Origin: Gentiana macrophylla
Lineage: Eukaryota; Streptophyta; Magnoliopsida; Gentianales; Gentianaceae
Assembly (NCBI GenBank): GCA_026214975.1
Contig: JAOBSW010000286.1
Location: 1-64,000 of the forward strand
Direction: 5' to 3'
DNA: 64,000 bases
The notes under the pieces were generated by a model. It was not told where the DNA came from. It did no database searches and worked only from the letters and a program-made list of their open reading frames with translations. The position numbers and the translations under genes are program-made. The first letter of the stretch is position 1. Every line of letters starts with the position of its first letter. Positions 9,911-21,955 of this stretch are shown here, in pieces.

Positions 9911-11346
9911 TCACTCTGGTTGCTGCATATAGATTTCCTCATCGAGAAAGCCGTTTAGAATCGCTATCTTAACATCCATTTGCCAGATTTCATAATCCAG
10001 ACATGCAGCAATTGAAAGGAGGATGCGGATGGTTTTCATCATGGCCACAGGTGAGAAGGTTTCCTCGTAGTCTAAGCCATCTCGCTGTGTGTAACCTTTG
10101 GCTACCAGCCGTGCTTTGAAGGTTTCGACCTTCCCATCTACTCCTCTCTTTCGCTTGTAGAGCCATTTACATCCAATGGGCCTTTCACCCTGAGGAAGTT
10201 CTACAAGTTTCCAGACTGAGTTAGAGTACATAGACTCCATCTCTTGATTCATTGCGTCAATCCATTTATCCTTATCGTGATCCAGTAAGGCCTTCTTATA
10301 GGTCGGAGGATCATCTTCCACCCCATCAGAGGCGAGTACGTTTGCCTCTAAATCCATGCCGTACCGAGCCGGTGGCCGAACCACTCTCGCAGTACGTCTG
10401 GGTGGAACATGAATGTCGGAAGTGACTGTTGTTTTAGTAGCGTTGTTTGTAGGAACATGAGCAGCCACAATAGGCCTGACGTCATCGGAGAGTAATTCCT
10501 CTAGTACAATTATACTTCGAGGTCTGTGGTCTTTCATATAACTTTCCTCCAAAAACATAGCGTTAGTCGAGACTAGCACTTTGTTATCTTCCAGATCATA
10601 AAATAGACCACCACGTGTACCTTTTGCATAGCCTACAAACAAACATACTTTCATACGCGATTGTAGCTTGGTAGTCTTGTCTATCAGCACATGTGTAGGA
10701 CAACCCCATATGCGGAAGTGACGCAGGCTTTTGCGATGTCCCAAACACATCTCAACGGGTGTCTTTTCGACAGACTTGGAGTGTACTGCATTCAAAATGT
10801 AGACCGCTGCTTCTAAAGCATAACCCAAAAAGGATATAGGTAGTGAGGCGTAGCTCATCATTGATCTAACCATGTTAATCAATGTCCTGTTTCTCCTCTC
10901 AGCAACTCCATTTTGCTGAGGTGTCCTAGGCGCTGAACGTTGGAAACAAATTCCTTTTTCAGCCAAGTAGTCAATGAACTCAGTATCTAAATACTCACCT
11001 CCATTATCCGAGTGAAGGCATTTCAATGACTTGCCTTTTTGCCTTTCGGCTTCTGCTTGGAACTCCTTGAACTTACCAAAAGCCTCGGATTTCCTATGCA
11101 CAGATAAACATAACCGAATCTCGAGTAGTCATCAATGAAAGTCACAAAGTACTCGTATCCGCCTCTAGCTTGTACGTTCATCGGACCACAAAGGTCTGAA
11201 TGCACTAAGTCTAGATTTCCCGTGGCCCTATTACCGTTTGATGAGAAGGGACGCTTGGTCATTTTTCCCTCCAGGCAACACTCGCAGACAGGCAGTGTGT
11301 CAACAGATGACTAACCTAAGGCATTAACTTTTTTTAGTCTTTTGAG
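9911..11346 (-). pseudogene. pol: Copia integrase and N-terminal RT, element A
   Basis: Minus-strand reading begins in the pre-integrase zinc region (VCECCLEGKMTKRPF, about 11290-11245). It continues to the first catalytic Asp in FIDDYSRFGYVYL, then a one-base frameshift near 11100. The long frame 11101-9911 (396 codons) has LHSDNGGEY with Asp32 and GVAERRN with Glu68, an exact D-35-E spacing. The RT start KARLVAKGYTQRDGLDYEETF and WQMDVKIAILNG follow. The usual DVKTAFLNG is altered to KIAI. It ends at a stop after EEIYMQQPE. Integrase would insert the DNA copy. A second stop near 11315 separates it from the Gag-protease frame. Confidence 0.9.
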
Positions 11347-12744
11347 TCATTCCAAGGAAATATGGCCGAGCCTTAGATACCACAAGTATGTTTTATCTTC
11401 TTTTACTTGAGAAACTTTCTGGCTTTTTGCAGATCTTTGATGAGCAGTTTTAAACATTTCAGTATTAAGTAGGGGAGCTTTATGTGGTCTTACAAAAAAT
11501 AAACCGTTTTCATTCGTAGTTGAACACAATTCAAAGCCATTCTTTGAAATAACAAATTCACCATTCAAATTTGAAACAAAAAATGATTGTTCAACTAAGG
11601 CAGAATGAGAAATCAAATTTCTCCCGAAATTTGGAATAAAATAAACATTCTCTAAATGTAAAATTCTATTATTAAAATGCAAGTCCACAACTCCCACTGC
11701 TTTAGCCAAAATGAGCGCCCCAGTGCCTACTCGCATCACTTGAGAACCCTCTTCCAACTCCTCGTACGAACTAAGAATCTGCAATGAAGAACATACATGA
11801 TTAGTAGCTCCAGTATCAAGTATCCAAGAGGACACATCTTTAGCTACATTAAAAGATTCCAAGAATAGTAATTCCAAATTACCTTTCTTATCTTTCCCAG
11901 TAAGAGCCTTGGCTTTGCCATCTTTTACATCACGAAGATAATCCGGACAATGGCGTTTCCAATGTCGTACCTCCTTACAGTAAAAGCATTTGCCCTTGGG
12001 CTTGGCCTCGTCAACTTTCTTGGCTTTCTTTTTCTTCACTGGCTTGGGCACAGGTGCAACACTACCCTTCTTCTTCGGTTTGGCCTTAGGCTTGTTTGAT
12101 GACGTAGCTTCGGCCATATTGGCTTCAGCTTTTTTATCCCCTACTTGGACCTTATCTTTCGATAGCAGGCACTCGTAGATAGTCAGTTCATTAAGCATCT
12201 GTGTCATGGTCAACTTATGATTTCCCATCAGATACTGAGTTTTGAACGGGATAAACTCAGGAGTCAACGATTCCAAAATCATCGACACTTGAGTTGCTTC
12301 ATCGAACATTGATCCATGAATACCGGCGTCATTGAAGTAACTGATCATATTCAAAACATGACCATTCACTGCTTGACCTTTCTTCAATTTCGTGTTAACA
12401 TCCATCCTGAAGGCATCGTGTCTTGCTTGGTTGCTAGGTGATCCAAACATCAAAGTAAGTTTCCGCATGATTTCTCCTGCAGTCTCAAACTCTTCAATCT
12501 CGGCTCCTAATAACCTCCGACATCGCCGCCAAGATGATCCCACGAGCCGGTTATCGCGCCTCGATCCAATGATTACGCCGATCTCAGCTTTTCCAGGTTT
12601 TGGGATCGCCACCGTAGGGCATTCAGAAGTGAGTACATGTTGCACATTCTCATATGTGAGTACCGCGTTTAAATTACTCTTCCATTTCTTAAAGTTGTTT
12701 CCCGATAATTTTTCAGACAGTAAACCAGAAATTTGAGCAGACAT
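11347..12744 (-). pseudogene. gag-pol: Copia Gag-protease frame, element A
   Basis: This is a 465-codon frame from ATG 12744. Residues 1-190 are a copia Gag, starting MSAQISGLLSEKLSGNNF. A Lys-rich stretch (about 219-250) precedes a CCHC zinc knuckle, C253-C256-H261-C266, where the usual Gly before His is Arg. The aspartic protease motif is SWILDTGATNHVC at 307-318. The frame ends at LWYLRLGHISLE, the start of the pre-integrase domain. Residues about 55-80 look foreign; another frame there reads like normal Gag (HWIEAR, then ARGIILAAMSEVI). I infer two compensating frameshifts. Stop 11347 truncates the polyprotein. Confidence 0.9.
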
Positions 12745-14621
12745 TTTTGCTGAAAATAAAATGGTAATTCAAGTTTAACACTATTATATAAGTTTATTTT
12801 AGGAATTGTAAACTAAAATTAAGTCTACTATACCATTCCAAGGTTTTAACCTCGCATCTCAGTGCCGCCTTAGGGTAGGTCAAAGAGATGACGGTTAAAT
12901 CGAGACAATCTCATCAATGAATAACTTGTGAGAATCGAACATCCCACGAGAATCGAACATCCCTTTATTCATTGACTACCTTCCTTTTCTAGCCTAGATA
13001 TTATCAAGAATATCCTTTATGAGTGTGACCTACTATATCGGATCTCTTAGGTACGCCCCGAGTGTGCCGTCTTAGGATATGTCAGTGACCCGACGAGTAC
13101 CCGGAAATCCTATCCTTTCGGAGACCAAGCCATGAATGTTGATAGGGGTGAACAACATCCTTAGGGGGACGAAATCAATGCGCCGCGAGGCGTCACCCTT
13201 CTCTCACTTACTTGTATCTATAGTAGAGGCCGTGGGGTTCGCTGTCGCCTCCCCTGCTCCCACTTAATATTTTGGAAGTGGTGGTGGGTTAACTAACCAC
13301 ATCTTTTTGATGTTAACATAAAAGCTCATCAAATCAAGGATTCCTAATGGTGTCGGTAACGTAGGCAAGCCTACCCGTCTTATTCGTTGGAACATACGTG
13401 ACAGTCGGACGAAATCGGGTCAAGACAGCCCTATTGAGGTAAGAAGGAATCACCCCTCCGGTCTCCTGGTGTAGCTTAGTCTTGCCCCCCGTGCATACAT
13501 CACACTAGGAGGGTTAAGTCGGTCGAGCCTAGCTCAGTTGACCACCCAACCTATAAGCAAACCGTTTTTATCCAAGATTTATTGTTTTTTTACCACCATT
13601 CAATCTCGTAGACACTACGAATCAAAAACGTGATCTCGTTTGGGCTTTAAGGCGGTTCACCGAGAAGACAAACCGAAAGGCTTAACGATTTCATAACCCG
13701 TCCTCGGATCTTTAATTATTTATTAAATTAATTAATTATCCCGTATTAATTAAATTTCAACTAATTACGCGAGTTTGTATACATGCCTATTTTAATTACC
13801 AAAATTAAAATTCTACATGTATGCATGGAGTGGATTTATGATATGATGCATGTCATGGCAATTCCGATTTTATATCTATTTTATGATCAAACACATAAAA
13901 AATAAATTGCGGAAAATTTAAACACCGAGATGGATTGTTGGTACCCCCGTATCTAATTTATCCTAGGAAAAATAAAGTAAATTACAATCTTGTTGTCTTC
14001 ATGTCTTCGATCTTCGAACCTTGAACCATGAACCGCGAACCCGAAAGGAGACGGGGCCTTTATTTTATAAAATAAAATAAAATTTATTTTTTTTTCGAAT
14101 TTATTTTTATTTATTAAAATCCTGCTGTATATTTTTATTCCAAAAAAATAATTTTTTTTTATTTTTTATAAACAGCGCCGATTTTTTTAAAAAAAAAATT
14201 AGGGTTTGATTAGAATCAAACCCTAGCCGTGTCCTATCAAAAAATAACAAAAAAAATTTCAGCCCCGACTCCTATTCATACCTCGAGTTCCGTCTTCATC
14301 TCGTGTTCTTCGTGTTCTTCATCGTTCTTCGTTCTTTTTCCGGAATTACAAAAAAAATAAAACTAGCCGAAAAAAGAAGAAATAAAAAAAACAACAACTT
14401 TTACATCAATCCTATGCTCAATTGTTACAAAACAAAGGAGCTACAAAATAGATCTAACGAGTAAACAGTACCAACCCCAATCCATTTCTTCAACCAAGAC
14501 ATTCATAACATAAAAAAATAAAACATAATTTTCGGCCCCTATCATAAAATTGGGACAAAAAATTCTACATGTTTACCACTCCTAGATCTAATATTTTATA
14601 CGTATAAATATAGATCACCTT
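12745..14621 (-). other. Long untranslated leader of element A
   Basis: This 1.9 kb stretch between primer site and gag has no convincing ORF. It contains two related blocks, GCCGCC-TTAGGGTAGGTCAAAGA (about 12865) and GCCGTC-TTAGGATATGTCAGTGAC (about 13065), an AGGAATCACCCCTCC block near 13445, and AT-rich homopolymer tracts at 14060-14240. Leaders of C (38880-40824) and, less closely, B (18590-20136) are collinear with it. Such a long shared leader could hold packaging or translation signals; that is inference. Confidence 0.75.
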
Positions 14622-14635
14622 GGCGACTGATACCA
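14622..14635 (-). other. Primer binding site of element A (tRNA-Met type)
   Basis: The minus strand reads TGGTATCAGTCGCC one base inside the 5' LTR. The first nine bases match the plant copia tRNA-Met site; the rest departs from TGGTATCAGAGC. Element C has the identical 14 bases at 40838-40825. Confidence 0.82.
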
Positions 14636-14636
14636 C

Positions 14637-16456
14637 TGTTAGTAATACTATCCGCAACGGAAGCGATTTAAGGATCTAGATCTATAAAATACACGTAATA
14701 AAATAACTAGATCTATATCTACAAGGGGTTTGTAGATCATACCTCTTGGATATCAAAATCCAAGTTGAAGAACCGCAATAGAAAGAATGCAAGAAGATGT
14801 GAAGAGCACCACGATCTTCCGTACGTGTGATCCAAACAACTCCCGGTGGAAGGAAATTCTCGTCTCGAACCCTTCCGATATGCTACCCGGAAAAACCTCC
14901 AAGATTTTTCCCTTCTTTCCCCTTTGGCCGAAATTATTTCTTCTTCTCTCTATATGTGTGTGTAAGGCTTGGAAGAACACTCTTTATATAGGAGAGTAAA
15001 ACTTAACCTCCAAGGATTTTATTTTGCAAATAAATAAATCCAATAAATAAAAGATAATTCCATAATATTCTAGAACAAATCTAGAATAATATTTATCTTT
15101 ATTTCTTACCATAAATATTTATCCAATAAATATTTTGTGCACATGTCTTATTAATCACAAGAAAACAATTTCTTGTTTCCTAAAATAAGGCTATGGCTGA
15201 AAATTGTATTGTGAACTAGTCACTTATGATTTTCGGCCAAACACACTAATTGGGCCAAGATTATGAAAAATGTCTTGTTTACATATTTAATTATTTAGCC
15301 CAACTAATTTAATAGTTCACTAAACAATTAATTCACATATCGTTTTAATAAAGTCCAACAAGAACTAAATTAATATTATTAGGATTCGACGTCCGAGAAT
15401 TGCTATGCTATATTTGGAGGCACGTCGGGGACCATGGACTAATAATCAGTGGTTCCGATAAATCAAATAAATAATTATCTTACGAACAGAATAATTATAT
15501 TCGATAAATCAATCACAAGAATATGCCACCATAATCCCGTGACTGCACTCCTCCGATTATGAGAATATATTTATCTCCTCACGAGAATGATAATAAGCTT
15601 CCATTGATATAATCATTACATATGGATTAATCCTCCATAGACTATTCATTCTAAATCGGGAAGTTACCGTTAACCCTTTTTAGAACATCTTATCCTTATT
15701 TACCATTAACCCCCTAGTGATCAATTAATTCATACAACTCACTGGTAGCTAATCGAGTGTAATATGAACTCGCACGATCGATCGCTTTCTAGGATTAACA
15801 AATAAAGGAGGCTCGTTTATCTACTTCCATAAATGGAAGGAATGGATTCGTGATCTGCGATAAATAACACGTAGTACTCACTCAATCCAATACAATGCCA
15901 AGATGGGGTAATTCAGATCATAGACTCAGTGTAATCCTTAACCGTGAAGTCAAACCTCATACTGATTCAAGCAGTTGACTGCGATCACCTCAAGATTAAG
16001 ATATATCCATAAATATGATCATCGGTTGATTCGATAAGACTTCTCGATCACGGAATTATATCGTGAACTCTAATTAAATCGGTCCAGCCCTATATGATAT
16101 ATCTATCATATATAAATGCCCCACTAGGTTCTCTTAACCGAAAGTCCGGATACGACAATCACACCTATTGTATTATGGGCGCATTAATAGCACGTTAAAG
16201 GAGAGACCCGATATTCTCGATTAACTTCACTACGGGCTAATTGTATTTTAAGTACATCTTCACTAACTCAATCCTCCCGTGTATATCCCATACACTGAGT
16301 TAAGTGATTACATAAACGATATACTTTAGGGTTTTTTGTAGTGTAAATACTATTGTCACATCGGTGAATATGAGAATAATAAATATGAATAATAATATCA
16401 TTTCATTTATTAAATAAAACAATTACAAAATTGTCTTTCGGGCATCACACCTAACA
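14637..16456 (-). repeat. 5' LTR of element A (1820 bp)
   Basis: Ends are TGTTAG and CTAACA. It is the partner of 6787-8621 and is followed by the target duplication CTGCT (16457-16461). The open frames around 14753-14999 fall in the repeated U5 region and have no family resemblance. Confidence 0.93.
14981..14993 (-). promoter_or_regulatory. Candidate TATA box of element A 5' LTR
   Basis: TCCTATATAAAGA on the minus strand, conserved at the same place in all A and C LTRs (7151, 33641, 41201) and in B and D. It probably sets the start of the genomic RNA. Confidence 0.6.
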
Positions 16457-18590
16457 CTGCTGGTGTTGGATGTGGACAGAACAAATCAGTTAGTAACATC
16501 TTGAGTACAAATACTTCAAGATCCAAGGTTGTTATTTATAGAGTCTATCAGACTGAGTTTGACAGTGTAACCGTCATTATCTGATTTTACAAGTTTTATA
16601 ACCAACCTTTACTCAATGCATTAAGATATTTCACGACCTGAACGTGTACGCAAAATTTCCAGTCCTACCTTCAAGCACTAAATGCTAAATATCTATATTT
16701 ACGGAAGTGGGGTGAACCGAATTCACTCCTTATCCACAAATGCGTAGGCATTTTTAGGTAGACTTCTCGGTTTTTCATTCCAGTGTAAACCGTTATTTTG
16801 CAACCAATATCTTAAATGAGTTCAGCAGTGTATCTTAGCACATCAATAACTATATAAGGCAAATTTATGGTGTATCTCTTAGTGAAAACATTTCACTGGG
16901 AGGCAGGCCGAGCATCAGTCCCGAAGACTACGCAATAACCTGTTTCTGAGTATGGAATACTCTATCAGAGATTTCCTTCAAATATTTTGGATAAACCTAC
17001 CGGAGTCTCGAATAGTTATCAGACAATATGTCACTACTCAGAAGCTCCCACTAGCTTGTATCCTTCATATGACCCCGAAGGTCGATATGAACAAGCTATG
17101 TAACTTCTTTAAATCTATTACCCTTTCCCGATTGAAAGGAAACTTAGGCATTGTTCCTTTGAGACAAGGTTCCTTTGACTGGGAGATAGGAATCACCCTA
17201 AGCCAGTCTGCAGATCTTGTCGTTAGGGAATATGCACTAATTAATAGTATATGAAGAAGTGTTTATCTAAATACGGAAACCATTTGTGTTTATATAGTTT
17301 AAGATGTGTTACATATACCTATTCAACATTTCTTAGTGGTTCTGACTTTATCAAACAAAAGTATGAGTCTTGGGTTCGTGCTACGAATGTTATATTCATC
17401 GTCAATAAGACAAACACATTTTCCTATTGAAAATGAATACGTTCGTTCCAACGAATCCGAAAAATAGAAAATGAATTTTCTATGATACTCAAGAATTGTA
17501 TCCGAGATTCATTTCCTTATATCACTCCCACTAGTCTATCTGAAATAACTGCCCGTTGTCTATTTTATTTATCGTTTAATGCAAAGATACTTAGTTCTTC
17601 CAAAGAACTTTAGCTTTCGAGAAAATTGCTAAGGATGCATTGGTCAGTTATCCGAAATCACTTTCCGTATCCTCTAATTTCCAATTTATTAATTTTTGGT
17701 TTAGCCTTAAAATTGCTTAGTTTAGATGACTAACACGTATAAACATTCTTTCCCATTCTCAACTTTCCTTAGATGGAAACAGTCTTGAACTAGCAGTTCG
17801 TTTGAGTAGACACTACTCTTGAACTGTGGGATGTTCAGTGCTACTTGCTTGGACTATTGATTTTTTTAATCGTCAAATCATAAGACCAAAGTTCCCACTA
17901 GTTTATCGGTTCCAAATACCGTCTAACTAGCAACACTTTGTTCAAATAGTTTGGGAGATCATAATAAAGCTCCCACTAGTTTATCGGTTCCAAATACTGT
18001 CTGACAAGCAACACTTTGTTTTTATGATTTTTCCAAGATTAGAAAATAGTCAAAACTAAGCACCCACTAGTTTATCAGTTTCAAATACTGTCTAACTAGC
18101 AACGCTTTATTCTAGTTTTTCCAATAAATGGAGAAACTCCTGTGCAGTCTATTACACATTTCTAATGATTCAGAAAAACAACAAATCATAAGACTAAGGC
18201 TCCCACTAGTTTATCGGTTCCAAATACCGTCTAACTAGCAACGCCTTATGTATATGATTTTCCTATTTTTCAATTTAGAAATTTGTTGTATAATTACACT
18301 TTTAAAATTCACTAAATGAATTTTATATGATAGTCATATGTCATATTTTGTAAACTAAGTATGGTCGTCTCTCGTTTAACACGAGTGACACCCGTGACAT
18401 ACCTATACTATGTCACTTGATTTTTTAAAGTCTTAAGAGAATAAATCTTTTCTGAAAAATTAACTGCATTGTTTGATAATTACAGCGTACTTTTTACTTT
18501 CCACATTTTTAATGAAGTCCTATTACTAACAGTTTAGTAACCTAGAGATTTAGTTGTAAATAAAATGACAGAAAGTTAAATTCAAAAATA
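16457..18590 (-). other. Non-coding interior of element B, right of insertion A
   Basis: No Gag or Pol motif is visible on either strand. The 100-codon plus-strand frame at 16952-17254 is antisense to the element and is not open in the matching part of C, so I do not call it a gene. The segment is collinear with C from about 36750 to 38880. It carries CTCCCACTAG blocks at about 17044, 17523, 17893, 17971 and 18201. The four copies of a hairpin repeat at 17893-18242 are listed separately. Confidence 0.75.
17893..18242 (-). repeat. Four copies of a two-stem hairpin repeat, element B
   Basis: Copies begin at 17893, 17971, 18062 and 18201, each about 42 bp. On the plus strand the ideal unit is CTAGTT, TAT, inner arm CGGT, loop TCCAAAT, inner arm ACCG, TCT, AACTAG. 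Copies 1 and 4 are perfect. Copy 3 has inner arms CAGT and ACTG, a compensatory pair change. Copy 2 has lost the outer stem. The same family occurs three times in C. Confidence 0.85.
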
Positions 18591-20136
18591 AATTTTCCAC
18601 TACTAGATTTAATTTAGGAATAATAAACTATAAAAAAAAAGTTTATCCTACCATTCCAAGGATTTAACCTCGCACCTCAGTGCCGCATATGGTAGGTCAA
18701 AGAGGTGACGGTAAACTGAGACAATCTCTCTCAATGATTAAGCTTCGAGAATCGAACATCTCACGGGAATCAAACATCCTGGACCATAATCATTGATTAC
18801 CTTCCTTTTTCTAGCCTAGATATTTCGAAAATATCCATAAAGAGTGTGACCTACTATATCAGATCTCAGAGTTTGCCAACGAGGGGCAGGTCAGTGACCC
18901 GGCAAGTACCCGATATCCTATCCTTTAGGAGACAAAGCCTTGAATTTTGATAGCGGTGAACACCATCCGAAGGGGGCGGAAATCAAAGCGGCACGAGGTG
19001 TCACCATTCTATCACGTGCTTGCATCTATAATAGAGGCCGTGGGGTTGGCTGTCACCTTCCCCGCTCCCACTCAATAATCTGAAAAAGTGGTGGGTTTAC
19101 TAATTACGGTTTCGGTCTTGACAATAAGAAACAATAAATCAAAGTACTCCAAACAGGGTCGGTTATGTAGGCAAGCCTACGCCGTCTTATTCGTTGGAAC
19201 ATATGTGACAGTTCAGACTGATACGGCAAGAGAAGCCCCGTTTAGCCTGAAGGATTATCGGCTATGCTAAGTCTTGTCGAACCACTGTAACGTACATCAC
19301 ACGCGGAGGGCAGTCGATTGAGCCGAAGCTCGGTTGAACTCGCACAACCATGGTTAGACCATTTCCGAACCCGTGTACTATGATTTTCCAATTTCAAAAT
19401 TGTCAACCAAAGCCGTGTGATGGATGACTATCTTCGAGTCTTGAACTTCGAATCTTGAGCTAGAACCGCCGGATCACGAACCACGAACACCCGAGAGGAG
19501 AAAGGCTTTTATTTAAAATAAATCCAATTTAATTGATAAATATAACCTTTTTAATTATTATTATTATTTTTTAATTATTGCGGCTGTATTAAATTATTTC
19601 CAAAAAAAATTTATATTTTTATTTGCAGATTTTTATAAAAAAAATTACATACAGCCGCTGATACAAACCCTAGCCGCATGCAAATTTTATAAAAAAAAAG
19701 ACTTATAGCGACGCTTTTCAGCGTCACAGAAAGTCCTGTAGCACAGAATTTTTAATTAAAAACTGGTTTTCATCCGTTTCTCCTCGTTCATACCTTGGGT
19801 TTCGCCTTGATCTTCATCTTTTCTGCAAGATCTTCATGTTTCGAGCCCGGAATATATAAAATTACAACAAAGATGCTATTTTTTCATATAAATTTCGAAT
19901 GACATTAAATTAAAATACAAATCCTATGCTCAATGGTTGCTAAACAAGAGAGCTACAAAATAGATCTACGGGTAAACAATACCAACCCAATCCATCTATT
20001 CAACCAAGACATTCACAAGGCAACAACATGATATTTTTGAATCAATGAGAAAAAAATTAAAACGAAAACAAGCAATCTACACATGCTATTCCACTCCTTA
20101 GATCTAAAATTAACATACTTTGATTGATAGATCAAA
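18591..20136 (-). other. Untranslated leader of element B
   Basis: There is no supported ORF; the 60-codon frame at 19088-19270 has no family resemblance. Collinear with the leaders of A and C, it includes the two GCCG...AGGTCA blocks near 18682 and 18874 and the segment GTAGGCAAGCCTACGCCGTC near 19166. AT-rich runs lie at 19500-19700. Confidence 0.7.
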
Positions 20137-20149
20137 GGCTCTAATACCA
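20137..20149 (-). other. Primer binding site of element B
   Basis: TGGTATTAGAGCC on the minus strand, two bases inside the LTR; one base from the common tRNA-Met site TGGTATCAGAGC. It differs from the A and C site, as the LTR subtype does. Confidence 0.82.
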
Positions 20150-20151
20150 CT

Positions 20152-21955
20152 TGTAGGATGTAATATCGTCGGATGGATGAAGATCCACCCAATTACGCAG
20201 CGGAATAGTATAGATCTAGATCTAGTCAACCAAAATACATAAAATAAATATATCTAAACCTATAAGGGGGTTTAGACTGTTTACCTTTTTATGGTGTATA
20301 AACGCCAAGAACAATCTCCAATCCAAGCTACTCGATCCAATGAGATGCCACCTTCTTCCGACGTGTATCTCCAAGCAACACCAAGTGGATGGTGTTTCAA
20401 GTCTCCGGACCTCATTGATATGCTACCTTAGAAAAACCGGAAGTTTTCCTAAAACTCGAACCCAAGTATTATAGCCGGAAATTCCAAGCTATAATACTTC
20501 ACAAAATGGCGTGTTTTTCAATGTGTCAAAAGGCTTGGGAGAACTCTCTTTATATAGGAGAGTAATCCTTGTCCTCCAAGGATTTAATAATTAAGAGATA
20601 ATTATTAGATTAATCCTTATTCCTAATAAAAGATAAATAAAATAATTTAACCAAACAAATTAGGATAAATCATATTATTATCTAATATTCCATGAATTAT
20701 CAATTAACAAATATAAAATAAATCACCCATTAAATAATTATCCAAGAAAACTAATTCCTTGATAATTAATTAATAATCAAATGCGCCCCCTCCCTTAGTA
20801 AATAAAGGTCCACGCATTTTTTGACACATTGGGCCGAGTTCACGTAAAATTTCTTTTCCATGTATTTAATTATCTAGTCCAACTAAACAATTAATCCACA
20901 TATCATTTAAATAGTCCAATCCAACTATTTAATTATAATTGAGGTGAAACGACGAGAAAACATATGCTATGTTAGGAGCCACGTCGGGGACCATGGACCC
21001 ATATTCAGTAGCTTAATAAATTAAATAAAATTATTCATCAGATCGAACAATAATATTCAATCTATTAATTCCGGGATTACACCACCATAAACCCGAAACT
21101 GAACTCTGCTGAGTATAGATATAAACTTACACTCACCTATGAGTTGATAAGCGTCCACTGATATAATCATTACATATGGATAAATCCTCCATAGACTGTT
21201 CATTTCGATTCAGGATATTCCGTAAACCCTTCTCAAAACATATTATCCTTATTTACCATCAACCCCCTAGTGATCAATTAGTTCATAACTAATATAATAT
21301 GAACTGGGCCCATCGATCAGTTTCTAGGATTAACAAATATGGGAACTGTCTGTCTACCTCTTGAGGGAAGGAATGGATTTCATATCTGTGATAGCACAGA
21401 CTACTCACTCATCCCAGAATAGAGCCAGCGATAAGTGTTGGACCACATACTACAAAGTGATCCTTACTAACACATCAAACTCTACCCTAGTCTAAGCAGT
21501 TGTCAGTGATCACCTCAGGATTGAGATTAATCCATATATGATCATCTTGTAATTCGATAAGACTTCTCGATTATGGAATTATATCGAGAACTCAAATCAA
21601 ATCGGTCCAGCCCTATATGATTATCATCATATATAAATGCCCCATTAGGTACCCTATTACCGATAATCCGATAAGATCACACACCTAAAGTGTTCTCGCC
21701 GCATTAATAGCAAATTAATCATGAGACCCGTGATTTCAGATTAATAAACACTACGGACTAAGTTAATTTTAAGTACATCTCACTAACTCAATCCTCTTGT
21801 GTATAGCCATAAACTGAGTTATGTGATTACATAAATGAGGTACTTAGGGTTTTCAGTAGTGTCTTAATTATAAGCATACATGCATATAATAAGATGAATT
21901 AATAATTCTGTCCTAAAACAATTTTATAATTGTCTTTCGGGCACTACACCTTACA
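20152..21955 (-). repeat. 5' LTR of element B (1804 bp)
   Basis: It starts TGTAGGATG and ends CACCTTACA on the plus strand. It matches D's LTR in the opposite orientation and is more distantly similar to the LTRs of A and C (shared blocks around CCTCCATAGACTGTTCATT). A TATA-like CTATATAAAG lies near 20550-20558 on the minus strand. Confidence 0.9.

Larger units (their letters stand above)
6787..16456 (-). mobile_element. Element A: complete-length Ty1/copia element with decayed coding region
   Basis: Two LTRs (6787-8621 and 14637-16456) flank, in minus-strand order, primer site, about 1.9 kb leader, Gag-protease, integrase, RT, RNase H and polypurine tract. Integrase before RT is the copia order. 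The 5 bp target duplication CTGCT is present at 6782-6786 and 16457-16461. The target is element B. The LTRs differ at several visible places, and each gene carries a stop or frameshift, so the copy is not recent and not active. It is the only member of the A-D group in the window with protein-coding sequence. Confidence 0.95.
5224..21955 (-). mobile_element. Element B: non-coding Ty1/copia element, host of insertion A
   Basis: Minus-strand order is 5' LTR (21955-20152), primer site, leader, a non-coding interior interrupted by A, polypurine tract, and a cut 3' LTR (5355-5224). Without A the interior is about 5.1 kb and shows no Gag or Pol motif on either strand. It shares leader blocks with A and most of its interior with C. 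It therefore looks like a non-autonomous (LARD-like) element that would depend on a relative's proteins. The right flank is K, with first bases AATAC; the left target duplication is not visible. Confidence 0.8.

Noticed and set aside
11990..12736. Plus-strand ORFs of 62 and 114 codons
   Set aside because: They mirror the Lys-rich and N-terminal parts of Gag of element A; shadows of the minus-strand gene.
14060..14240. AT-rich homopolymer stretch as a replication origin or matrix attachment site
   Set aside because: AT-richness alone is not evidence; it lies in a retrotransposon leader and the homologous part of C differs in sequence.
14622..14635. tRNA gene
   Set aside because: Only the short primer-site match to a tRNA 3' end is present; no cloverleaf in the flanks. 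The same holds for 776, 20137, 40825, 47256 and 53138.
16952..17254. 100-codon plus-strand ORF in the non-coding interior of B
   Set aside because: Antisense to the element, no family resemblance, and not open at the matching place in C (near 37270-37560).
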